This document shows, one piece after another, positions 1 through 11,478 of a stretch of 64,000 bases of DNA. Numbering within the stretch: position 1 is the stretch's first letter; each line of letters opens with the position of its first letter. The DNA lies in NCBI RefSeq assembly GCF_019393635.1, contig NC_057864.1, forward strand, positions 467,796,117 through 467,860,116, in the 5' to 3' direction. Under the pieces are notes generated by a model. It worked only from the letters and a program-made list of their open reading frames with translations. It was not told where the DNA came from and did not search any database. The translations under genes and the position numbers were made by a program. The DNA comes from Dromiciops gliroides (lineage: Eukaryota > Chordata > Mammalia > Microbiotheria > Microbiotheriidae).

Positions 1-275
1 TTCCTGAATGTGAGAAGGTTGCAATGTGCCTCCTGGAGAAAATACATGTATTACATAAAGCTTCTGTTCAGGCATGAATTACAGAGCTGTTGGCTACAAG
101 TTCAATGTTAAGGAGTCAACAGAACTGTACATTTCCTAATCTTTATGTGGGGCTGCTCTGGAAATGCCTGCAGTTACCTAACCCTGTATGTCCCCTAGGA
201 ACAATGGTGCAATATTTGCTAATTCAGTGTCTGGGGACTTTATAGAATGTTAACTATCATGAAGAATGAGAACCA
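1..275 (+). mobile_element. Tigger (pogo-like) DNA transposon remnant
   Basis: A decayed open frame reads GMNYRAVGYKFNVKEST at about 93-143, after EKIHVLHK at about 37-60. This is the helix-turn-helix DNA-binding head of a Tigger/CENP-B-like transposase. Frames are broken, and the following CCTAACCCTGTAT and GGACTTTATAGAATG blocks match the same element family. The 5' end lies outside the window. Confidence 0.6.
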
Positions 276-452
276 ACTATACACACATATATTTATAGCT
301 CTAGCTATAGATGTTAAATAAGAATGTATATGTCATATATTATGTACATCCTATACATGGATATATTTAATAGGATTTACATGTATCCTGCTCCCCTGAC
401 CTGGAGGCACCCTGCTCTCAGGAAGGCGTCCTGTCACAACCTAGGGGCCTCT

Positions 453-615
453 GGGCAGCTAGGTGGCCCAGTGGATAAAGCACTGGCCCTGGATTCAGGA
501 GGACCTGAGTTCAAATCCAGCCTCAGACACTTGACACTTACTAGTTATGTGACCCTGGGCAAGTCACTTAACCCCCACTGCCCAGCAAAAAAACCCAAAA
601 CATAACACAAAACCA
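453..615 (+). mobile_element. WSINE-type tRNA-derived SINE
   Basis: Complete copy from GGGCAGCTAGGTGGCCCAGTGG to the A-rich tail. It shows the A-box-like and B-box-like words that define the family in this window. Confidence 0.92.
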
Positions 616-616
616 A

Positions 617-1084
617 CCTGGGAGCTCCTACCATGTAGGTGGGAGTATCCTCCTTTGATTGGCTGTGGAGCCAGAACTGGATTTTTCTTTAAAAACCACC
701 AGACTAGGAGAATCTCTTTCCTACTGTTTCCAGAGGGGAAGGATCACCCCAAATTTGCCCATAATAGTAACACCATGAATTGAACTGTGAAGAGAGATAC
801 CTTTCCCTCCTCTCTTTTTGCCCCAAGAAATGGGCCTGGGGGTGTGTGTTTGTTTCTGTTCTGTGTTGGTTGGTTTCGGGTGCCAGGGTGACCCCTCCTG
901 ATCCAGCAACGGAACCATGCCGACCTTGGAGCCAAGATAGCAGCGGGATGGTACAATCAGCCAGGCAGGGAAGCCCAGAGAAGCTAGGATGCTGCGAACT
1001 CAACTAGAGTGGGGTTTTGGATTTGGAACACGGGCTGTGCTCTATGGGAATTATCTTAGGTTATGGACCTTTCCTTTCCCCTCC
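617..1084. other. Unassigned intergenic sequence
   Basis: No family is recognised. Short open frames on both strands are not supported by codon bias or similarity. It lies between two SINE copies. Confidence 0.5.
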
Positions 1085-1183
1085 CCTGAGTTCAAATCCA
1101 GCCTCAGACACTTAACACTTACTAGCTGTGTGACCCTAGGCAAGTCACTTAACCCCAATTGCCTCACCAAAAAAAAAAAAAAA
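1085..1183 (+). mobile_element. WSINE, 5' truncated
   Basis: Starts at CCTGAGTTCAAATCC; tail GCCTCACC plus an uninterrupted A run. Confidence 0.9.
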
Positions 1184-1321
1184 GACTCTCAATGATGAAA
1201 TTTTGAAGACACAAAAGAAAGCCATAGCAACAAACAGGAAAAATGAGAATTGTCTGAAGAGATTGATGGGGAGGCATAGGGAGCTCACCAACCATCTTTG
1301 CTTTTTTTGTTTGTTTGTTTG

Positions 1322-1468
1322 GGTTTTTTTTTGTGAGGAAATTGGGGTTAAGTGACTTGCCCAGGGTCACACAGCTAGTAAATGTCAAGTGTCTGAGGAT
1401 GGATTTGAACTCAGGTACTCCTGAAACCAGGGCCAGTGCTCTATCCGCTGCGCCACCTAGCTGCCCCC
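1322..1468 (-). mobile_element. WSINE
   Basis: Full reverse copy ending CGCCACCTAGCTGCCC; tail poly(T) at the left. Confidence 0.92.
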
Positions 1469-1827
1469 CAACTTTGCTTTTAAAGAGAAATGTACAACAG
1501 ATAGAAACCAGGGAAAGGAACAAAGGCTGAGTAGGAATAGGAAAAGTCCTTAAAAATAGGGTCAACTCCCTCTTCACAGATGTAATACACTGTGTATATT
1601 GTGTCAGCCAGGTTGTTGTGTTTTGTTTTGGTTTTTTCTTTGTTACAAAGGATGGCTCTCCAGGAGGAGGAGAAAGAAATGATATATTGGGAAATAAAAA
1701 TGATGTAAAAATGAAAATAAATAAAAACAAAAATAGAGTTGAGAGGGCTAAATTTTTGATCTTTTCTCAACCAAGGGAAACTTTGCATTGGAAATGTCAG
1801 AAAAGGGAGCTGATACCCAAGATAAGA

Positions 1828-2103
1828 GGAGAGAGAGAGAGGGAGGGAGGGAGGGAGAGAGGGAGGGAGAGAGAGAGAGAGGAAGAGGGGGACATGGGAA
1901 GAGAGAGAGAGAGAGAGGGAGACAGGAAGAAGGAGGGAGACAGAGAGAGATGGGGACAAGGGGGGAGGGGGGAGAGAGAGAGGGAAAGAGAGAGAGATTG
2001 AGAGAGAGGAGGAGAGGGAGAGGGAGAGGGAGAAGGAATGAAGGAGAGGGAGAGGGAAAGGGAGAGGGAGGAAGGAAGAAGGAGAGAGATGGAGAGAGGG
2101 AGA
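1828..2103 (+). repeat. (GA/GGGA)n purine-rich simple repeat
   Basis: About 275 bp are almost pure A/G on the plus strand, mixing GAGAGA, GGGAGG and GGAGAG units. The long open frames seen here on both strands are low-complexity artefacts. Confidence 0.9.
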
Positions 2104-2404
2104 ATTGCTCTTGATGACTACAGATAAATAACTGACAGGCATCACTGCTGAGCCACTGTCAGTGATGTTTGAAAGATCATAGGGAATGGAGGGGAATTGC
2201 AGGTCTAGAGAATGACAAATGTTGCCTGGATTTTCCAAAGACTCTGCAAACTACAAGGCAGAGAACTTGACTTTGGTTTTTGGGGAAATGATAGGATCAT
2301 AGACTTAGAAATGGAAGGTGCCTTTTCTGTCTTCCTTGGCCCTTTGACAGTTGTTCAATCTCCCGGGCCCCGCGCTGCCCCCTCGTCCTCCTGCTGCCAT
2401 CACT

Positions 2405-2617
<213 letters not shown>

Positions 2618-2887
2618 AAGAATCATTCAATGTTTCACCGGTATTAAAATGTAAAAAGAAAAGGAAAGAAAAAAAAAAGAAATGGAAGGGACTTTTGGCT
2701 GGTTGGACATCTGGTTCAACCTCTTCATTTTATGTGAGGAAAATGAGGCCCAAAGAAATTAAGTGACTTTTCCAAGGTCACACAGTTGGATCCTCACATA
2801 GGATAGATAAGGAAACTAAGTCCAGAGATGGGAGGCAGATTTACCAAAGTCACAAAGGAAGAAAGTGACAGACCTATAATTAATAAT

Positions 2888-3178
2888 GGTGATAATAATA
2901 ATAGCATTACCATCACCACCACCACCACCACCATCATCATCAGTAGCTTTAAGGTTTGCAAAGCATTTTACCGATATCTCTTTTGATCCTTACAATAACC
3001 CTGGAAGATAGGAGATAGTATGACTCCCATTTTGCAGAGAAGGAAACTGAGACAGACAGAGGGTAAGTGATTTGCTTAGGGTCACAAAGCTAGTAAGCTT
3101 TTGAGGCTGGATTTGAACTCAGGTCTTCCTGACTCCAGGCCCAGAGATCTATCCCCCCAGCTGCCTCTAATGTGAACC
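2888..3178 (-). mobile_element. MIR-type CORE-SINE with CAC/CAT microsatellite
   Basis: It reads in reverse: an ATAATAATA edge, a CAC/CAT run at 2910-2943, TTTGCAAAGCATTTTA, GAAACTGAGACAGA, then GGTCACAAAGCTAGTAAG and GATTTGAACTCAGGTC. Confidence 0.65.
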
Positions 3179-3464
3179 CAGATCCTCTGACTTTAGGTAC
3201 AACATGCTACATCATGCTGCTTCCCTGGAATGAACTGTCCAAAAGCTAAACAACAAACACACAGAAAGAGAGCAATAATTATACGGTGCTGCTCCACCCA
3301 GAACAGGCAGTACCAGTCAGAGCTAATTTCCTTTCCTGGAGCTTGCTTAGATCTCAGTGAAGGATTAGATAAAGTCTCTCTCATGATTCTTGTGGCAAAA
3401 ACGGAGAGATGGGGGCTAGATGATAATTTGATCAGACAGATTCAGAGCTGGTTGAACTGAGACT

Positions 3465-4475
3465 CATGTTTCAGTGTCAATGGGACCAGTGCCCCCAGGG
3501 ATCTGGGTTTGGTCTGTGCTGTTTAACATTTTTATCAGTGACTTGAATAAAAGCATCCAAGAAAGCATCTGTAGCAAGTCTGAGGATGCTAGCACAGTGC
3601 CAGGAATGTACTAAGATGAGGAATTCAAAGAAAGACAAAACCCCACCTGCCCTCAAGTAGCTTATAGTCTAATGGGGGAGAAGTAAGTCAATAACTAGGA
3701 ATGATGAGTCCGCATCCAAAAAGATATAGACAAGCTAGAGCATTGGGCTGAATGTAATGAGATGAAACTCACTAGGGATGAATGCCAGATCTTATACTGG
3801 CATACAAAGAATGGGAGAGACATGTTTGAAGGGCGGCTATTCTGGGGGGGGGAAAAAAAGATTTGTCAATTTAAAGTTGAGTCCATGGAGATGCAAGATC
3901 AGCATTCTGGCTGTGGTAAGGCAGGCAGAAGAACTAATGAGCTCAATCTTGGGTTGTATTAGGAGGGCCCAGGGTCTAGCAGGGGCAGGGGCAAGCTAGG
4001 TGGAACCATAGTGAACAGAGTGCCAGGAAGACTCATTTTCCCCAGTTCAAATCTGACCTCAGACACTAACTAACTGTGTGACTCTGGGCAAGTCACTTCC
4101 CTCAGTTTCCTCATCTGTCAAATGAGCTGGAGAAGGAAATGGCAAACTACTCCAGTATCTTTGCCAAGAAAACTCAAACGGGGTCATAAAGAGTTGGATC
4201 CCACTGAAACAACACAACACTGCTGTGAGAAATGAGGAAAGAACCAGGCAGCTGTCCTTGGTCCTGCCCAGCCCACTTCTGGATATACTGTGTTCGGTGT
4301 GGGCTCTGCAGTTTTGGAAGAATACAATTAAATTGGAGAATGGCCAACCAATACTGTGAAGGGTCCTGAACCCATGTCATATGGGCCCTTGGTTGAAGGA
4401 TTGAGATATTTAGAGAGAAGGTTCCAGAGACTGGGAAATTAGGACAGCTGTCTTTAAGTATCTGAAGGGCTGTCA
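3465..4475 (+). mobile_element. L3/CR1 LINE remnant (interrupted)
   Basis: CCCAGGGATCTG...TTTAACATTTTTATCAGTGACTTG at about 3496-3545 is the decayed reverse-transcriptase core, with frames shifted. AATGTAATGAGATGAAA (3752) and GTCTTTAAGTATCTGAAGGG (4452) are later parts of the same element. A CORE-SINE interrupts it at 3989-4219. Confidence 0.6.
3989..4219 (+). mobile_element. MAR1-type CORE-SINE
   Basis: It contains a tRNA-like head, the core CTGTGTGACTCTGGGCAAGTCACTT, the arm GAGCTGGAGAAGGAAATGGCAAAC and the tail GCCAAGAAAACTC...GGGGTCATAAAGAGTTGG. Confidence 0.75.
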
Positions 4476-5150
4476 GTCAGTCAACAACATTTATTAATGT
4501 TAATTAATGAAGTGTCCCGCACTTAAGAGGATACAAAGAAAGGCAAAACCCAGTCCATGGGGGAGAGACAACATGCAAAGAACTACGTACAAACAATATA
4601 AACGAGAGAGTCTAGTGTTTTATTTACAGGATAAATTTGGGGTGATCTCAGAGAGAAAGCCCTAAGGTGAAGGAAGACCAGGAAAGGCTTCTTGCAGAAA
4701 GTGGGGTTTTAGCTGAGATGTAAAGGATGCCCGGGAATCCAGGATGAAGAGGGAGAGAGGTCCAGGCAGGGGGGAGAGGGTGAAAATGCAAGGATTTGAG
4801 GGGCGGAGCTAGGTGGTGCAGTAGATAAAGCACCGGCCCTGGATTCAGGAGGACCTGAGTTCAAATCCAGCCTCAGACACTTGACACTTACTGGCTGTGT
4901 GACCCTGGGCAAGTCACTTAACCCCAATTACCTCACAAAAAAAGCAAGGATTTGGGACACAAGAGGCCAGGGAGGCCAGTATCACTGGATGGTAAAGTAT
5001 GTAAGTTATAAGGAAACTGCAAAGGTGGGAAGAGGCCAGTTGCAAAGGGCTCTAAAAGCCAAACAGAGGACTTCAGAGTTGGTCCTGGAGGAAATAGGGA
5101 GTCACAGGGACTTCTGGATGGGGAGAATCCTGGTTTCTCAGCTCTGCCTC
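4476..5150 (+). mobile_element. Ancient LINE-like interspersed repeat, unnamed
   Basis: It carries ATGCAAAGAACTACGTACAAACA, GGAAAGGCTTCTTGCAGAAAG, GGATGCCCGGGAATCCAGG, and ends near CAGAGTTGGTCCTGGAGG. Related blocks recur at 18970, 26030, 33340, 33655, 53790 and 62755. It is split by a SINE at 4800-4943. Confidence 0.5.
4800..4943 (+). mobile_element. WSINE inserted in an ancient repeat
   Basis: An 11-bp duplication GCAAGGATTTG lies at 4789-4799 and 4944-4954. Confidence 0.93.
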
Positions 5151-5159
5151 AGAGTCCAA

Positions 5160-5395
5160 GCTTCCTACAAAACATAGCTCGTGAGCCCCAAAGCCTTTTC
5201 TGACCCTCCTCCACCCCCACCACCCAGTTGATCACACTCTTCCTCTCCTCTTCCTTTTTGTATACTTTGCATTTACTTATCTGAGTAGAGTGAAAGCTCC
5301 CTGAGGGAGCAGCTGTTTGGGTTTTCGTCCTTGTAGGTCCAGTGCTTTGCATACTGCCTCACACTTAGGAGGCACTTAACAGTTGGTGCAGCTGA
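5160..5395 (+). mobile_element. L2 LINE 3' end fragment
   Basis: CTCCCTGAGGGAGCAG, TTGTAGGTCCAGTGCTTTGC and GGAGGCACTTAACAG follow the L2 3' consensus order. Confidence 0.5.
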
Positions 5396-5706
5396 TATTT
5401 ATTTGTGGATTTGAATGGGATCTTGGAAAAGTTGCCCCACTTGTGGGTTTCCATTTCAATGACTACAAAAGGAGGGAGATGGATGAAGTTATCCCTCAGA
5501 GGGCTCTGGCAATGCTAATGTTCCGGCTCAGGATTAGCACAGTCATTGCGACTACTACAACTATACCTCTATCCCAGGTCCATGGAACAGTGGAGGACTG
5601 GTTGTCTCTACAGAGAATGACTCCATCCATTGGTCTTTTTGAAGCCAATGTGGGGCTACAGTGCTGGACCTGGAACTTCAAGCCTACATTTCAAACTAGA
5701 TGCCCC

Positions 5707-5932
5707 AGTTGTTGTTGAATTGTTTTTCAGTCGCATCTGACTCTTCGTGCCCCCATTTGGGCTTCTCTTGGCAGAGATAACTGGAGTGGTTTGTCATTTC
5801 CTTCTCCAGCTCGTTTGACAGGATGAGGAAACAGGCAAACAGGGTTAAATGACTCACCTAGGGTCACACAGGAAGCAAGTGTCTGGGGCCAGATTTGAAC
5901 TTAGAAAAATGAATCTTCCTGACTCCAGATGC
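5707..5932 (-). mobile_element. MAR1-type CORE-SINE
   Basis: It is the reverse of the MAR1 body: GTTGTTGTTGAATTG, CATCTGACTCTTCGTG, TTTGTCATTTCCTTCTCCAGC, then GGTCACACAGGAAGCAAG. Confidence 0.75.
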
Positions 5933-5939
5933 CCAAGAG

Positions 5940-6642
5940 ATGCCCACCCCTAACCCTCTGCTTCCAAACTTCCTTATTTCTGTCAAAAGCACCACTGTCT
6001 CCATCACCTCTTTTCTAGATTATTTCAACAGCCTTTTAATTAATTTTCCTGCCTCAACCTTCTCCCAAAGCTGCCACAGCTCAGATCTGATTGGGACACT
6101 GCCCTACTCAATTTACCCCAAGGTCTCCTCATTGCCTATGGCATAAAATGTGAAGTCTTTTGTTTAGCTTTAAAATAACCTGCCCTAACCACTTCACTTT
6201 CCAGTCTCATAGGATGTTGTGCCTTTCATACACTCTTTGAAGCTGCCCATTTGACCTTCTCTCTGTTCTTCACCCATAACATTCCATCCCCTATCTCCTT
6301 ACCTTTGAAATGATATTCCCCATGCCCAGAATGCGTGCCCACCTCACCTCTAGATCTTAGATTCGTCTTTTTTCAAGACTAAACTCAACCACCACTTTCT
6401 TTGTGGTTCTTTCCTGATCCCCTCAATAGCTAGTGTCCTCCTTTCCAAAGTACCTTGTGTTGAACTATTTTGCATATATTTGTAGTTATTTAAATCCTTA
6501 CATATGCCCTTGTTGTCTTCTGCATTGAAATATAAACCTCTTACAAGAAGAGATTGCTTCAGTCTTTGTAGCTGTATCCCAAGCAAGCAGCTTAGTATGC
6601 CTGATACATTAGGTGTTTAATAAATGTTTATTGATTGATTGT
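5940..6642 (+). mobile_element. Long L2 LINE 3' copy
   Basis: About 700 bp follow the L2 3' region in order: TCACCTCTTTTCTAGATTATTTCAAC, CTTCATACACTCT-like and CCATGCCCAGAATGCG blocks, ending AGGTGTTTAATAAATGTTTATTGATTGATT. Confidence 0.7.
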
Positions 6643-6891
6643 TTTGCTTACTTATTTTTCTTTGTTTCAAGGCTAGGTTCTTTAGCATGGAGTAGAGGGT
6701 CTCTGGGAAGTGAGCAATTCTTTTATTTATTTATTTATTTTTGCAATTCTTTTTTAAAAGTGCTGTCAATAAGTCATCTCTTAAAAAGTCTGACCTCTCC
6801 TGGCTCCTTTGTGGAAGTGGAGTTCACAGGTGTGGAACATTGTATAAAATGTCAGAATTTTTAAATGAGTTGGTTGGTTTTGCTGATTTTT

Positions 6892-7028
6892 GTGGGGGGG
6901 GGGCAAGGAGGGTTAAGCGATTTGACCAGGGTCACACAGCTAGTGTCAAGTGTCTGAGGACAGATTTGAACTCAGGTCTTCCTGAATCCAAGGCTGGTGC
7001 TTTATCTACGGTGCCACCTAGCTGTCCC
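6892..7028 (-). mobile_element. WSINE
   Basis: Reverse copy with a G-run tail zone; short duplication CTGATTTTT on both sides. Confidence 0.88.
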
Positions 7029-7169
7029 CTGATTTTTTTCTACTTCCTCTTCTTTCTTTTTAAAAAAATTATTTTCTGTTAAGGGATAGGTCTCTGGGAA
7101 GTGAGGGGGGATGTGGGTGATGTGAAAACAAAATATACTAATAAAAATCTATTTTTTAAAAGTCTAGAG

Positions 7170-7328
7170 GGCAGCTAGGTGGTGCAGTGGATAGATAGAG
7201 CACTGGCCCTGGATTCAGAAGGACCTGAGTTCAAATCTGAGCTCAGACACTTGACACTTACTTGCTGTGTGACCCTGGGCAAGTCACTTAAACCTCATTG
7301 CTCCACCAAAACAAAACAAAACAAAAAT
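7170..7328 (+). mobile_element. WSINE
   Basis: TCTAGAG flanks both sides; tail is ACAAA units; the head has an extra GATA. Confidence 0.9.
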
Positions 7329-7747
7329 TCTAGAGAAAATGAGGCTTCCCCACACCTCTCTGAATGTCAGGAATGAGTCTTATGGATGTCACTGGTCTTG
7401 AAGGTTCAAGGGGCCAGTAGAAGCAGGAGGGGAAGCCTCTTAGTAGAGATACCAACAGGTGCCATGTTCCACCCCCAAACCACCTCTCAGCCTAACCATT
7501 CAACTGCCCCTGGCAAGGACCAGACCAATAGCAAAGAATGGCCACACTGGTGAACTGGGAGCCTCCCTTTGCTTCTCCTCCAGTGCCTCTTACTAAGCCC
7601 CACAGGATGCCTCTCCCATTCAGGATAGGGCACGGCAGAATAGAGAGAACCTTGGATTTGGGATTGGAGACCCTGGGTTCGAATGTTCCTTCTGTTATTT
7701 ACCACCTGGGAAGGAAATGGGGAACCTTTGTCAAGAAAACCCCAAAC

Positions 7748-7895
7748 GGGGGCAGCTAGGTGGCACAGTGGATAGAGCACCGGCCCTGGATTCAGGGCGA
7801 CCTGAGTTAAAATCCGGCCTCAGAAACTTGACACTTACTAGCTGTGTGACCCTGGGCAAGTCACTTAACCCTCATTGCTCTGCCCCCCCCCCAAA
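7748..7895 (+). mobile_element. WSINE nested in a MAR1 tail
   Basis: A 13-bp duplication AGAAAACCCCAAA (7734-7746, 7896-7908) is itself MAR1 tail sequence, which resumes at GGGGTCTGACAGAGTC. Confidence 0.93.
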
Positions 7896-8515
7896 AGAAA
7901 ACCCCAAATGGGGTCTGACAGAGTCAAATATGACTGAACAACAGCATCAACAACAATACAACCTTGGACAAATGCCTTCACTCTTTGGGCCTCCATTTTC
8001 CCCAATATAAAATGGGAAGGTTGGATTAAATGACCTCTGAGGGTTCCTCCAGGCTCCAAATCAGTGACCCTGTGATCTCTAAAGTCCTTCCCTAGTGGGA
8101 ATCGCCTGATCCTTCCCAGGGTCCGGTGCTCCTTCTTCCCCTCTGAAACAGGGACAAAAGCCCAGGAGGTGAGAAGCCAAACCCAGGGCTGAGCCCCCAG
8201 CAGGTGTCTTCCCTTATTTCATTTTATCAGACAAATGGCAAGTCAGGGCAGAAATATGTAGGATGAAGAAATAAACATCTGCTTCTGGCTGCTGAGGGGC
8301 GGGGACCTGATCATTTGGGACAACTTTTACCCAAGGGCATCAAGGTTCAAAAAGAGCAATAGGTAACACTATCTGCTGTGCCCCTCACCCCATCACATCA
8401 CTGCTTGTTAGTGGAGGGACTTGCGTAGCTCAGTGAAACTATGAGTTATGTTGTGCAGGGTTACCCAAAGTGAACGGATCATAGTGGAGAGTTCTGGCAA
8501 AAAATGATCCACTGG

Positions 8516-8679
8516 GGGCAGCTAGGTGGCGCAGTGGATAAAGCACCGGCCCTGGATTCAGGAGGATCTGAGTTCAAATCCAGACTCAGACACTTGACAC
8601 TTACTAGCTGTGTGACCCTGGGCAAGTCACTTAACCCTCATTGCCCCACCAAAACCAAAAAAACCAACCAAACAAAAAG
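8516..8679 (+). mobile_element. WSINE nested in the RTE remnant
   Basis: A 12-bp duplication ATGATCCACTGG at 8504-8515 and 8680-8691. Confidence 0.94.
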
Positions 8680-9101
8680 ATGATCCACTGGAGAAGGAAA
8701 TGGCAAACCTCTCTGGAATCTGTGCCAAGAGAACCCCATGGACAGTTTGCAATGTTGTATGGGAGGCAGCAACAAAAAATATTCCAGAGAGAAAGAAGAG
8801 AAAGGAAGCAAAATGGTGGTGTGTCGAGGCTTTATAAACAGCTGAGGAAAGAAGGAAAGTGAAAGGGAGGAAGGGAAAGATAGACCCAACCGAATGCAGA
8901 ATTCCAGAGAATAGCAAGGAAAGAGAAGGTTTTCTTCAGTGAGCAATGCAAAGAAATGGAAGAAAACAACAGAATAGGAAAGACGAGACATCTCTAAGAA
9001 GATTAGAGATATCAAGGGAATGCTGCTTGCAAAAATGGGCATGGTAAAAGACAAAAATGGTAAAGACTTAGAAATAAATAGAAGAGATTAAGAAGAGTTG
9101 G

Positions 9102-9451
9102 CTTGTTGTTTGTCCTTCGTTTTTGAAGAGGACCATGACATCAGAGTGATGTCATGACTTGCAATGAATTGGATTTAAGTGAGAGAGGGTTGTGCAAAGT
9201 CACCAACCTCCCTCTCTCCCCCAGAACCATCTGGATCCAGTAGCAAGAAATATCTCTCTATATCTCTATATCTCAGGATGACTGGAGATGGCCCCAGATA
9301 TTTAAGACAATTGGGGTTAAGTGACGCCCAGGGTCACATAACTAGTCAGTGACAAGTGTCTGAGATCGTGTTAAGTGTCTGAGATCGATTTGAACTCAGG
9401 TCCTCCTAACTTTAGGGCCAGTTTGCTATTCACTGCGCCACCAGCTGCCCA
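9102..9451. mobile_element. Composite SINE insert inside the RTE remnant
   Basis: AAGAAGAGTTGG at 9090-9101 and 9452-9463 flanks the whole insert. The left part (9102-9307) is a second SINE family (GAAGAGGACCATGACATCA, AATTGGATTTAAGTGAGAG, GGATGACTGGAGATGGCCCC). The right part (9308-9451) is a WSINE in minus orientation. Confidence 0.65.
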
Positions 9452-9527
9452 AAGAAGAGTTGGTAAGAATACACAGAACTGTACAAGAAAGATCTTAACA
9501 TCACCAATAACTATGATGGTGTGGATG

Positions 9528-9628
9528 GCCCTGGATTCAGGAGGACCTGAGTTCAAATCTGACCTCAGACACTTGACACTGGCTATGTGACCCTGGGTAA
9601 GTCACTTAACCCTCATTGTCCCCCCCAA
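9528..9628 (+). mobile_element. WSINE, 5' truncated
   Basis: Starts at CCCTGGATTCAGG, joins the RTE remnant directly, and ends CATTGTCCCCCCC. Confidence 0.85.
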
Positions 9629-9748
9629 ATTGTACATTAAATTGAACACAGAGGTAACAATTTCCCTGTACCCTTCCAAACGTCTTTTTTTTTTTCTGAG
9701 TATATTTGAATGTTTTGTGGAGGCTCTTCTTGCTTTTTTAAAGCATCT

Positions 9749-9897
9749 CGGGCAGCTAGGTGGCTCAGTGGATAAAGCACTGGCCTTGGATTCAGGAGGA
9801 TCTGAGTTCAAATCCGGCCTCAGGCACTTGACACTTACTGGCTGTGTGACCCTGGGCAAGTCACTTAACCCTCATTGCCCTGCAAAAAAAAAAAAAA
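9749..9897 (+). mobile_element. WSINE nested in L1
   Basis: A 14-bp duplication TTTTTAAAGCATCT at 9735-9748 and 9898-9911. Confidence 0.95.
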
Positions 9898-9928
9898 TTT
9901 TTAAAGCATCTCTATCACCACCTCTGAC

Positions 9929-10078
9929 TTTTCATATCCATCATTTCTTATAGCAATGTTACATTCTATTACATTCCCACACCAGAATTTGTTCAGCCAT
10001 TCCTCAATCAAGGGACCCTCATTTTCCTCCCAGCTCTTTCCTATTACATAAGGGCTGCTATAAATATCTTTGTATATG
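9929..10078 (-). mobile_element. L1 fragment
   Basis: TTGTTCAGCCATTCCTCAATCA and GGGCTGCTATAAATATCTTTGTA are the reverse of the L1 3' ORF2 region. The separated left part lies at about 9629-9748 across a SINE insertion with a 14-bp duplication. Confidence 0.65.
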
Positions 10079-10414
10079 TGGGGCCAGTGGTCTTTCTAGG
10101 ACACCTCCTTGTTGTCCCAGTGGTGGATGGCTGACCAGGGCTGAGCAGGGTGGAACAGGGTGTCTGGCTCTGTTTTTACACTTCCCTTGAAGTGGGAAGA
10201 ATACTACACTCAGAGCCTTAAGGTCTTAGGTTCAAATGCCAGCCCTTAGCCTACACTAGCTACTTGAGGTTCTAGACGAGTCACCTCACCTTTGTGAGCA
10301 GGTTTCTTCATGTGTAAAAGGAAGGGAATCATTTTAGTATGACCAGTTTCACAGGACTATTGTGAGAGGATCCCATAAGGTTCATAGGATGATAATAGCT
10401 AGCATTTATATGAT

Positions 10415-10670
10415 GGGCAGCTAGGTGGCGCCATATTGCAGAGAGTGCTGAGCCTGAAGTCAAGAAGACTCATTTTTCTAAGTTCAAGTCTGGCCTCACA
10501 CATTTCCTAGCTGTGTGACCTTGGGCAAGTCACTTCCCTCTGTTTGACTCAGTTTCCTCATTTGTAAGATGATCTGGAGAAGGAAATGGCAAACTAGGCC
10601 AGTGTCTTTGCCAAGAAAACCCCAAATGGGGTCACTCAGAGTCAGATAAGACTGAAACAACTGAACAGCA
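10415..10670 (+). mobile_element. MAR1-type CORE-SINE, near full length
   Basis: Head GGGCAGCTAGGTGGCG, core GTGTGACCTTGGGCAAGTCACTT, GGAGAAGGAAATGGCAAAC and tail AAAACCCCAAATGGGGTC...CTGAACAGCAA are all present. Confidence 0.8.
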
Positions 10671-10671
10671 A

Positions 10672-10905
10672 ATTTATCCTGTGCTTTAAGGTTTGAGGGT
10701 CACCTTCCAAATATTATCTCATTCGATTCTTACAATAAACATTGGAGGTAGGTGCTATTATTAGCCCCATTTTACAGATGGGGAAACCGAGGCAGGCAAA
10801 GGTTAAGTGACTTGCCCAGAGTCACATAGCTAAGTAGGCATCTGAGGCCAAATTTGAACTCGGGTTTCTTCCTGACTCCAGATCAGAGGACACCTGACTC
10901 CAGAT
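10672..10905 (-). mobile_element. MIR-type CORE-SINE
   Basis: TTTAAGGTTTGAGGG, CCATTTTACAGATGGGGAAAC, GTTAAGTGACTTGCCCAGAGTCAC and TTTGAACTCGGG in reverse MIR order. Confidence 0.65.
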
Positions 10906-11042
10906 CAGAGCAGCTATTCCATTGGTGTTCTCTGCTTTATCTCCTACAGTTGGTTGGGTTAGAGGTCAGGATCACATGGGGATAAGAGGGCTCCCTTTGT
11001 CCACTCCTGCACTCTGGAGGTCACTGGCTTCAAAGAGAAAAG

Positions 11043-11207
11043 GTTTTTTTTTTTGTTTGTTTGGTTTTTTTGGCGAGGCAATTGGGGTTAAGTGACTTGC
11101 CCAGGGTCACACAGCTAGTAAGTGTTAAGTGTCTGAGGCCAGATTTGAACTCAGGTCCTCCTGAATTTAGGGCTGGTGCTCTATCCACTGCACCACCTAG
11201 CTGCCCC
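11043..11207 (-). mobile_element. WSINE
   Basis: GGTCACTGGCTTCAA occurs at 11019 and 11208, bracketing the copy plus about 10 extra tail bases. Confidence 0.92.
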
Positions 11208-11324
11208 GGTCACTGGCTTCAAGGGGGAGCAGCTGGAGGGTGTGGATGGCTCATTGCTGCTAAAGTCACAACTCAAGAATCATCTGAACCTAGAAAGAGG
11301 TGCAGGGGGTTCCATTGCCTGGTA

Positions 11325-11478
11325 TATATTTTACATTTAATTTTCTATTATCCTGGTTCTTGTTTATCTGCAATAAAAATGTAAGCCTCTTTTGGGCAGG
11401 GGCTGTTTTGTTTTTGCCTTTGTCTCCCTGTTACAGTGCCTAGAATACAGTAACCACTTAATAAATGCTTATTGTTAT
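11325..11478 (+). mobile_element. L2 LINE 3' end
   Basis: AATGTAAGCCTCTTTTGGGCAG, CAGTGCCTAGAATACAGTAA and CTTAATAAATGCTTATTG are the L2 tail. Confidence 0.65.

Larger units (their letters stand above)
8390..9527 (+). mobile_element. RTE (BovB-like) LINE remnant, multiply interrupted
   Basis: GTGGAGAGTTCTGG and ATGATCCACTGGAGAAGG (8487-8700), AATAGCAAGGAAAGAGAAGG (8912) and AATACACAGAACTGTACAAG (9469) match the order of RTE/BovB in mammals. A SINE with a 12-bp duplication splits it at 8516-8679, and a composite insert with a 12-bp duplication splits it at 9102-9451. The reading frame is broken. Confidence 0.65.

Noticed and set aside
455..540. tRNA gene
   Set aside because: A-box and B-box words exist, but they are the tRNA-derived head of the SINE and do not fold into a full tRNA.
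1480..2238. 252-codon minus-strand open frame with Ser-Leu-rich centre
   Set aside because: Its core is the antisense of the (GA)n repeat and its ends fall in SINE and unassigned DNA.
9602..9859. A recurring peptide (LGLSDLPRVTQLVSVKCLRPDLNSG type) in many short open frames on both strands
   Set aside because: It is the translation of one strand of the WSINE, repeated wherever a copy lies; it is not a gene family.
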